From Nematostella vectensis (Eukaryota > Cnidaria > Anthozoa > Actiniaria > Edwardsiidae): a stretch of 64,000 bases of DNA. A program made the position numbers and the translations under genes. Location: contig NC_064037.1 of NCBI RefSeq assembly GCF_932526225.1, positions 620,001 through 684,000 on the forward strand, read 5' to 3'. Below, in pieces: positions 1 through 7,100 of the stretch (position 1 is the stretch's first letter; each line of letters begins with the position of its first letter). Under the pieces are notes generated by a model that worked only from the letters and a program-made list of their open reading frames with translations, made no database searches and was not told the DNA's origin.

Positions 1-523
1 ACTTGACTACTAACGCAGCGACCCGGGTTCGATTCCCGCTGATAGCCTATTTTTTTTCTTTATTTTTTTTTTAAATATCGATACTTAATTATACTGTTCT
101 TGGTGTGTCATGACATAAAAAGAAGGTATAGGGATATTTTTATGTACTCTCAGCATCTTTGATGTTCTCATGCTTTGTTCAGGATCCTGTACATATTTTA
201 TGCACACAAGAACTAACTAGATTCCTTGGATAACTTGATTAAGTAGATTCTAACATAGAGCATAGCGCTCGATAGATTGATATACCTTTTTTCCGAGTAT
301 ACTGTTTTATTTTTCCTAATGTTACTTTTTTGAATTTACATTCGGAAAAAAAATTATCGATTGTAACCTTTTGGAGGTTACACTCGTAAAACAAATTCCC
401 GAATGTAACCCTGAAGCTTTACCCGAATGTAACCTCCAGTCCGATTGTGACTTTGCTTGGGATAGTTTACGATACCAATAGTATTAAAAGTAATTTTCAT
501 TACAATTCCCTTCAGCAATGCCA

Positions 524-559
524 CGTTAGTCTTTTGTTGCGGGCACTTGACTACTAACG
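524..559 (+). repeat. 7-bp inverted repeat CGTTAGT / ACTAACG inside the tRNA-like segment
   Basis: CGTTAGT (524-530) is the exact reverse complement of ACTAACG (553-559), with 22 nt between. A second, mutually exclusive pairing joins GTTGCG (536-541) with CGCAGC (558-563), using one G-T pair. Either hairpin competes with the cloverleaf reading. The first arm is CGTTAAT in many of the ~550-bp monomers (for example near 1616, 2166, 5989, 6535), which breaks one pair. It is seen once per monomer; function is unknown. Confidence 0.7.
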
Positions 560-569
560 CAGCGACCCG

Positions 570-580
570 GGTTCGATTCC
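570..580 (+). promoter_or_regulatory. Pol III internal promoter B box (GGTTCGATTCC)
   Basis: The 11-mer is a perfect match to the tRNA-gene B-box consensus GGTTCGANNCC, bound by TFIIIC. It recurs once per monomer, and by eye about 100 of 118 copies are intact. Degenerate versions are TGTTCGATTCC (monomers 6, 14, 15, 31, 83, 91, 92), GTTTCGATTCC (20, 22, 26, 28, 30), GGTTCGATTTC (8, 85) and GGTTCTATTCC (107). The expected A box about 40 bp upstream is poor: TAGTCTTTCG at 527 onward keeps only the first four positions of the consensus. A B-box-only TFIIIC site is therefore more plausible than a full type 2 promoter. Actual binding is inference. Confidence 0.65.
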
Positions 581-591
581 CGCTGATAGCC

Positions 592-618
592 TATTTTTTT
601 TTCTTTATTTTTTTTTTT
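592..618 (+). terminator. T-tract directly behind the tRNA-like 3' end, Pol III terminator-like
   Basis: Two bases after the discriminator position comes a run of nine T, then C, TTTA and a run of eleven T. Pol III terminates at four or more T on the non-template strand, so this would be a strong terminator placed exactly where a tRNA gene has one. The tract is present in every monomer, but its run lengths and interruptions (CTTT, ACTTTC, CTTCAAA, TGTTTTTTC) vary. These variants help to classify monomers and cause much of the 543-551 bp length variation. Poly(dT) also disfavours nucleosomes, so a structural role is an alternative. Confidence 0.6.
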
Positions 619-2002
619 AAATATCGATACTTAATTATACTGTTCTTGGTGTGTCATGACATAAAAAGAAGGTATAGGGACATTTTTATGTACTCTCAGC
701 ATCTTTGATGTGCTCATGCTTTGTTCAGGATCCTGTACATATTTTATGCACACAAGAACTAAATAGATTCCTTGGATAACTTGATTAAGTAGATTCTAAC
801 ATAGAGCATAGCGCTCGATAGATTGATATACCTTTTTTCCGAGTATACTGTTTTATTTTTCCTAATGTTACTTTATGGAATTTACATTCGGAAAAAAAAT
901 TATCGATTGTAACCTTTTGGAGGTTACACTCGTAAAACAAATTCCCGAATGTAACCCTGAAGCTTTTCCCGAATGTAACCTCCAGTCCGATGGTGACTTT
1001 GCTTGGGATAGTTTACGATACCAATAGTATTAAAAGTAATTTTCATTACAATTCCCTTCAGCAATGTCACGTTAGTCTTTCGTTGCGGGCACTTGACTAC
1101 TAACGCAGCGACCTGGGTTCGATTCCCGCTGATAGCCTATTTTTTTTTTCTTTATTTTTTTTTTTAAATATCGATACTTAATTATACTGTTCTTGGTGTG
1201 TGACATAAAAAGAAGGTATAGGGACATTTTTATGTACTCTCAGCATCTTTGATGTGCTCATGCTTTGTTCAGGATCCTGTACATATTATATGCACACAAG
1301 AACTAACTAGATTCCTTGGATAACATGATTAAGTAGATTCTAACATAGAGCATAGCGCTCGATAGATTGATATACCTTTTTTTCCGAGTATACTGTTTTA
1401 TTTTTCCTAATGTTACTTTTTGGAATTTACATTCGGAAAAAAAATTATCGATTGTAACCTTTTGGAGGTTACACTCGTAAAACAAATTCCCGAATGTAAC
1501 CCTGAAGCTTTTCCCGAATGTAACCTCCAGTCCGATGGTGACTTTGCTTGGGATAGTTTACGATACCAATAGTATTAAAAGTAATTTTCATTACAATTCC
1601 CTTCAGCAATGTCACGTTAATCTTTCGTTGCGGGCACTTGACTACTAACGCAGCAACCCGGGTTCGATTCCCGCTGATAGCCTATTTTTTTTTTCTTTAT
1701 TTTTTTTTTTTTAATATCGATACTTAATTATACTGTTCTTGGTGTGTCATGACATAAAAAGAAGGTATAGGGATATTTTTATGTACTCTCAGCATCTTTG
1801 ATGTGCTCATGCTTTGTTCAGGATCCTGTACATATTTTATGCACACAAGAACTAACTAGATTCCTTGGATAACTTGATTAAGTAGATTCTAACATAGAGC
1901 ATAGCGATCGATAGATTGATATACCTTTTTTTTCCGAGTATACTGTTTTATTTTTCCTAATGTTACTTTTTGGAATTTACATTCGGAAAAAAAATTATCG
2001 AT

Positions 2003-2023
2003 TGTAACCTTTTGGAGGTTACA
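2003..2023 (+). repeat. Perfect 8-bp hairpin, 5-nt loop (TGTAACCT-TTTGG-AGGTTACA)
   Basis: The arms TGTAACCT (2003-2010) and AGGTTACA (2016-2023) are perfectly complementary around the loop TTTGG. It is conserved in nearly all monomers. Exceptions include GAGGTTTCACTC near 15131 and TTTCGAGG near 18952 and 28224, plus GGAAGTTAC near 53892. It is formed by motif copies two and three of the CGAATGTAACC cluster facing each other. Confidence 0.9.
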
Positions 2024-2079
2024 CTCGTAAAACAAATTCCCGAATGTAACCCTGAAGCTTTTCCCGAATGTAACCTCCA
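2013..2079 (+). repeat. 15-bp inverted repeat spanning the motif cluster
   Basis: TGGAGGTTACACTCG (2013-2027) pairs with CGAATGTAACCTCCA (2065-2079) at 14 of 15 positions, with 37 bp between the arms. It competes with the 8-bp hairpin at 2003-2023 because they share the arm AGGTTACA. It recurs in nearly every monomer. In single-stranded DNA or RNA this region would be able to switch between two folds. Confidence 0.85.
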
Positions 2080-2919
2080 GTCCGATGGTGACTTTGCTTG
2101 GGATAGTTTACGATACCAATAGTATTAAAAGTAATTTTCATTACAATTCCCTTCAGCAATGTCACGTTAATCTTTCGTTGCGGGCACTTGACTACTAACG
2201 CAGCAACCCGGGTTCGATTCCCGCTGATAGCCTATTTTTTTTTCTTTTTTTTTTTTTTAAATATCGATACTTAATTATACTGTTCTTGGTGTGTCATGAC
2301 ATAAAAATAAGGTATAGGGATATTTTTATGTACTCTCAGCATCTTTGATGTGCTCATGCTTTGTTCAGGATCCTGTACATATTTTATGCACACAAGAACT
2401 AACTAGATTCCTTGGATAACTTGATTAAGTAGATTCTAACATAGAGCATAGCGCTCGATAGATTGATATACCTTTTTTCCGAGTATACTGTTTTATTTTT
2501 CCTAATGTTACTTTTTTGAATTTACATTCGGAAAAAAAATTATCGATTGTAACCTTTTGGAGGTTACACTCGTAAAACGAATTCCCGAATGTAACCCTGA
2601 AGCTTTTCCCGAATGTAACCTCCAGTCCGATGGTGACTTTGCTTGGGATAGTTTACGATACCAATAGTATTAAAAGTAATTTTCATTACAATTCCCTTCA
2701 GCAATGCCACGTTAGTCTTTTGTTGCGGGCACTTGACTACTAACGCAGCGACCCGTGTTCGATTCCCGCTGATAGCCTATTTTTTTTTCTTTATTTTTTT
2801 TTTCAAATGTCGATAATTAATTATACTGTTCTTGGTGTGTCATGACATAAAAAGAAGGTATAGGGACATTTTTATGTACTCTCAGCATCTTTGATGTGCT
2901 CATGCTTTGTTCAGGATCC

Positions 2920-2938
2920 TGTGCATATTATATGCACA
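2920..2938. repeat. Perfect 19-bp palindrome TGTGCATATTATATGCACA
   Basis: Nine-base arms TGTGCATAT / ATATGCACA flank a single central T. This fully symmetrical form is seen in a minority of monomers (near 3467, 7838, 10030, 10577, 12760, 13307, 13853, 32960, 35150, 35690, 37860, 44961, 45508, 49879, 54798, 59714, 61898). The common form TGTACATATTTTATGCACA has two mismatched pairs, and an intermediate with one mismatch occurs near 1279, 5648, 8934, 41135, 43321, 47690, 50971 and 53160. The perfect form is usually linked to ATAACATGATTAAG downstream, against ATAACTTGATTAAG in the common form. Confidence 0.9.
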
Positions 2939-5459
2939 CAAGAACTAACTAGATTCCTTGGATAACATGATTAAGTAGATTCTAACATAGAGCATAGCGC
3001 TCGATAGATTGATATACCTTTTTTTCCGAGTATACTGTTTTATTTTTCCTAATGTTACTTTTTGGAATTTACATTCGGAAAAAAAATTATCGATTGTAAC
3101 CTTTTGGAGGTTACACTCGTAAAACAAATTCCCGAATGTAACCCTGAAGCTTTTCCCGAATGTAACCTCCAGTCCGATTGTGACTTTGTTTGGGATAGTT
3201 TACGATACCAATAGTATTAAAAGTAATTTTCATTACAATTCCCTTCAGCAATGCCACGTTAGTCTTTTGTTGCGGGCACTTGACTACTAACGCAGCTACA
3301 CGGGTTCGATTCCCGCTGATAGCCTATTTTTTTTCTTTATTTTTTTTTCAAATATCGATACTTAATTATACTGTTCTTGGTGTGTCATGACATAAAAAGA
3401 AGGTATAGGGACATTTTTATGTACTCTCAGCATCTTTGATGTGCTCATGCTTTGTTCAGGATCCTGTGCATATTATATGCACACAAGAACTAACTAGATT
3501 CCTTGGATAACATGATTAAGTAGATTCTAACATAGAGCATAGCGCTCGATAGATTGATATACCTTTTTTCCGAGTATACTGTTTTATTTTTCCTAATGTT
3601 ACTTTTTTGAATTTACATTCGGAAAAAAAATTATCGATTGTAACCTTTTGGAGGTTACACTCGTAAAACGAATTCCCGAAAGTAACCCTGAAGCTTTTCC
3701 CGAATGTAACCTCCAGTCCGATGGTGACTTTGCTTGGGATAGTTTACAATACCAATAGTATTAAAAGTAATTTTCATTACAATTCCCTTCAGCAATGCCA
3801 CGTTAGTCTTTCGTTGCGGGCACTTGACTACTAACGCAGCGACCCGGGTTCGATTTCCGCTGATAGCCTATTTTTTTTTCTTTATTTTTTTTTCTTCAAA
3901 TATCGATACTTAATTATACTGTTCTTGGTGTGTCATGACATAAAAAGAAGGTATAGGGACATTTTTATGTACTCTCAGCATCTTTGATGTTTTCATGCTT
4001 TGTTCAGGATCCTGTACATATTTTATGCACACAAGAACTAACTAGATTCCTTGGATAACTTGATTAAGTAGATTCTAACATAGAGCATAGCGCTCGATAG
4101 ATTGATATACCTTTTTTCCGAGTATACTGTTTTATTTTTCCTAATGTTACTTTTTTGAATTTACATTCGGAAAAAAAATTATCGATTGTAACCTTTTGGA
4201 GGTTACACTCGTAAAACAAATTCCCGAATGTAACCCTGAAGCTTTTCCCGAAAGTAACCTCCAGTCCGATGGTGACTTTGCTTGGGATAGTTTACGATAC
4301 CAATAGTATTAAAAGTAATTTTCATTACAATTCCCTTCAGCAATGCCACGTTAGTCTTTTGTTGCGGGCACTTGACTACTAACGCAGCGACCCGGGTTCG
4401 ATTCCCGCTGATAGCCTATTTTTTTACTTTCTATTTTTTTAAATATCGATACTTAATTATACTGTTCTTGGTGTGTCATGACATAAAAAGAAGGTATAGG
4501 GGCATTTTTATGTACTCTCAGCATCTTTGATGTGCTCATGCTTTGTTCAGGATCCTGTACATATTTTATGCACACAAGAACTAACTAGATTCCTTGGATA
4601 ACTTGATTAAGTATATTCTAACATAGAGCATAGCGCTCGATAGATTGATATACCTTTTTTTCCGAGTATACTGTTTTATTTTTCCTAATGTTACTTTTTG
4701 GAATTTACATTCGGAAAAAAAATTATCGATTGTAACCTTTTGGAGGTTACACTCGTAAAACAAATTCCCGAATGTAACCCTGAAGCTTTTCCCGAATGTA
4801 ACCTCCAGTCCGATGGTGACTTTGCTTGGGATAGTTTACGATACCAATAGTATTAAAAGTAATTTTCATTACAATTCCCTTCAGCAATGCCACGTTAGTC
4901 TTTCGTTGCGGGCACTTGACTACTAACGCAGCGACCCGGGTTCGATTCCCGCTGATAGCCTATTTTTTTTCTTTATTTTTTTTTAAATATCGATACTAAA
5001 ATTATACTGTTCTTGGTGTGTCATGACATAAAAAGAAGGTATAGGGACATTTTTATGTACTCTCAGCATCTTTGATGTGCTCATGCTTTGTTCAGGATCC
5101 TGTACATATTTTATGCACACAAGAACTAACTAGATTCCTTGGATAACTTGATTAAGTAGATTCTAACATAGAGCATAGCGCTCGATAGATTGATATACCT
5201 TTTTTTCCGAGTATACTGTTTTATTTTTCCTAATGTTACTTTTTTGGAATTTACATTCGAAAAAAAAAAAATCGATTGTAACCTTTTGGAGGTTACACTC
5301 GTAAAACAAATTCCCGAATGTAACCCTGAAGCTTTTCCCGAATGTAACCTCCAGTCCGATGGTGACTTTGCTTGGGATAGTTTACGATACCAATAGTATT
5401 AAAAGTAATTTTCATTACAATTCCCTTCAGCAATGTCACGTTAGTCTTTCGTTGCGGGC

Positions 5460-7100
5460 ACTTGACTACTAACGCAGCGACCTGGGTTCGATTCCCGCTG
5501 ATAGCCTATTTTTTTTTTCTTTATTTTTTTTTTTAAATATCGATACTTAATTATACTGTTCTTGGTGTGTGACATAAAAAGAAGGTATAGGGACATTTTT
5601 ATGTACTCTCAGCATCTTTGATGTGCTCATGCTTTGTTCAGGTTCCTGTACATATTATATGCACACAAGAACTAACTAGATTCCTTGGATAACATGATTA
5701 AGTAGATTCTAACATAGAGCATAGCGCTCGATAGATTGATATACCTTTTTTTCCGAGTATACTGTTTTATTTTTCCTAATGTTACTTTTTGGAATTTACA
5801 TTCGGAAAAAAAATTATCGATTGTAACCTTTTGGAGGTTACACTCGTAAAACAAATTCCCGAATGTAACCCTGAAGCTTTTCCCGAATGTAACCTCCAGT
5901 CCGATGGTGACTTTGCTTGGGATAGTTTACGATACCAATAGTATTAAAAGTAATTTTCATTACAATTCCCTTCAGCAATGTCACGTTAATCTTTCGTTGC
6001 GGGCACTTGACTACTAACGCAGCAACCCGGGTTCGATTCCCGCTGATAGCCTATTTTTTTTTTCTTTATTTTTTTTTTTTTAATATCGATACTTAATTAT
6101 ACTGTTCTTGGTGTGTCATGACATAAAAAGAAGGTATAGGGATATTTTTATGTACTCTCAGCATCTTTGATGTGCTCATGCTTTGTTCAGGATCCTGTAC
6201 ATATTTTATGCACACAAGAACTAACTAGATTCCTTGGATAACTTGATTAAGTAGATTCTAACATAGAGCATAGCGATCGATAGATTGATATACCTTTTTT
6301 TTCCGAGTATACTGTTTTATTTTTCCTAATGTTACTTTTTGGAATTTACATTCGGAAAAAAAATTATCGATTGTAACCTTTTGGAGGTTACACTCGTAAA
6401 ACAAATTCCCGAATGTAACCCTGAAGCTTTTCCCGAATGTAACCTCCAGTCCGATGGTGACTTTGCTTGGGATAGTTTACGATACCAATAGTATTAAAAG
6501 TAATTTTCATTACAATTCCCTTCAGCAATGTCACGTTAATCTTTCGTTGCGGGCACTTGACTACTAACGCAGCAACCCGGGTTCGATTCCCGCTGATAGC
6601 CTATTTGTTTTTTCTTTTTTTTTTTTTTAAATATCGATACTTAATTATACTGTTCTTGGTGTGTCATGACATAAAAAGAAGGTATAAGGATATTTTTATG
6701 TACTCTCAGCATCTTTGATGTGCTCATGCTTTGTTCAGGATCCTGTACATATTTTATGCACACAAGAACTAACTAGATTCCTTGGATAACTTGATTAAGT
6801 AGATTCTAACATAGAGCATAGCGCTCGATAGATTGATATACCTTTTTTCCGAGTATACTGTTTTATTTTTCCTAATGTTACTTTTTTGAATTTACATTCG
6901 GAAAAAAAATTATCGATTGTAACCTTTTGGAGGTTACACTCGTAAAACGAATTCCCGAATGTAACCCTGAAGCTTTTCCCGAATGTAACCTCCAGTCCGA
7001 TGGTGACTTTGCTTGGGATAGTTTACGATACCAATAGTATTAAAAGTAATTTTCATTACAATTCCCTTCAGCAATGCCACGTTAGTCTTTCGTTGCGGGC
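5460..7100 (+). repeat. Second copy of the 1091-2730 three-monomer block
   Basis: It matches 1091-2730 in monomer order and in its diagnostic variants. Small differences include GGTTCC in place of GGATCC near 5641 and TATTTGTTTTTTC in the T-tract of monomer 13 near 6603. The GGTTCC state is shared with 8925, 47683, 50964 and 53153, so these copies belong to one sub-lineage. Confidence 0.8.

Larger units (their letters stand above)
520..591 (+). pseudogene. Degenerate tRNA-like segment (tRNA-derived), one per monomer
   Basis: Seventy-two nucleotides can be laid on the tRNA cloverleaf: T8 A9 at 527-528; a D-arm-like stem GTCT/GGGC (529-532 with 541-544, two of four pairs being G-T) around an 8-nt loop; anticodon loop CTACTAA at 551-557, nominal anticodon ACT; a 4-nt variable region; T-stem CCGGG (567-571) with CCCGC (579-583), four of five pairs; a perfect TTCGATT T-loop (572-578); and an acceptor 3' strand TGATAGC plus discriminator C. 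The acceptor 5' strand pairs at only about three of seven positions, the anticodon stem at about two of five, and the D-loop lacks the usual GG, so a functional tRNA is unlikely. The T-arm match is strong and the remainder weak; only the 3' part may truly derive from a tRNA. The loop resembles tRNA-Ser(GCT), but I do not assign an isoacceptor. Confidence 0.5.
545..1090 (+). repeat. Representative satellite monomer (monomer 2), module layout
   Basis: This complete unit serves as a map for all others. The order is: 3' part of the tRNA-like segment (545-591); T/TTTA tract (592-618); AT-rich body with the GGATCC site, the 19-bp dyad region and the GATAGATTGATATACC stretch (about 619-845); short pyrimidine tracts and GTTAC element (about 830-880); the CGAATGTAACC motif cluster (about 880-990); a GGTGACTTTGCTTGGGATAG stretch and then AT-rich linker (about 990-1064); and the 5' part of the next tRNA-like segment (1066-1090). 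I see no splice-leader, rRNA or coding signature. The functional reading of each module is inference; the layout itself is directly visible and is the same in every monomer. Confidence 0.95.
1976..2079 (+). repeat. Cluster of five CGAATGTAACC-type motifs in mixed orientation
   Basis: Within monomer 4 the motif occurs as: inverted TTTACATTCGG (1976-1986), direct CGATTGTAACC (1999-2009), inverted GGTTACACTCG (2017-2027), direct CGAATGTAACC (2041-2051) and direct CGAATGTAACC (2065-2075). The last two are preceded by the same TTCC, so the unit there is about 16 bp with a 24-bp spacing. The arrangement recurs in nearly every monomer; CGAAAGTAACC is a recurrent single-base variant (for example near 3679, 10797, 55583). 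An ancestral short repeat that duplicated and inverted before the 546-bp unit was amplified would explain it. A binding site for a DNA-binding protein or an RNA hairpin module is possible but unproven. Confidence 0.85.
1091..2730 (+). repeat. Internal duplication of Block A (3 monomers, paired with 5460-7100)
   Basis: Monomers 3-5 recur as monomers 11-13 at 5460-7100 with an offset of about 4369 bp (8 monomers). Diagnostic states shared are GTGTGTGACAT (CAT lost) in the first monomer, GCGATCGAT with an 8-T run in the ~550-bp second monomer, and CAGCAACCC in the tRNA-like part. The first two form a characteristic dimer of about 1095 bp that starts at 1091, 5460, 8744, 40948, 43132, 47501 and 50783. 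Confidence 0.85.

Noticed and set aside
520-591. Functional tRNA gene in every monomer
   Set aside because: The acceptor and anticodon stems do not pair well, the D-loop lacks GG and the A box is poor. Kept only as a tRNA-like, degenerate segment.
592-618. T-rich tract as a bacterial rho-independent terminator
   Set aside because: No GC-rich hairpin fits directly before it and the context is eukaryotic satellite; a Pol III-type terminator is the better reading.
1303-1485. Minus-strand 60-codon open frames (also 2945-3127, 4581-4763, 5672-5854 and many more; extended to 67-95 codons at 14970-15257, 33531-33713 region, 55916-56119, 57007-57210)
   Set aside because: They are the same satellite segment seen repeatedly. 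The frame depends on homopolymer length, is closed in most monomers, has no recognisable domain and lies across an inverted-repeat cluster. Not annotated as genes.
5190-5396. Plus-strand 68-codon open frames (also 18312-18518, 40131-40337, 40678-40884, 47231-47437)
   Set aside because: They open only in monomers with a chance length of the A run in the motif cluster, in the opposite orientation to the 60-codon frames over the same DNA. No family resemblance.
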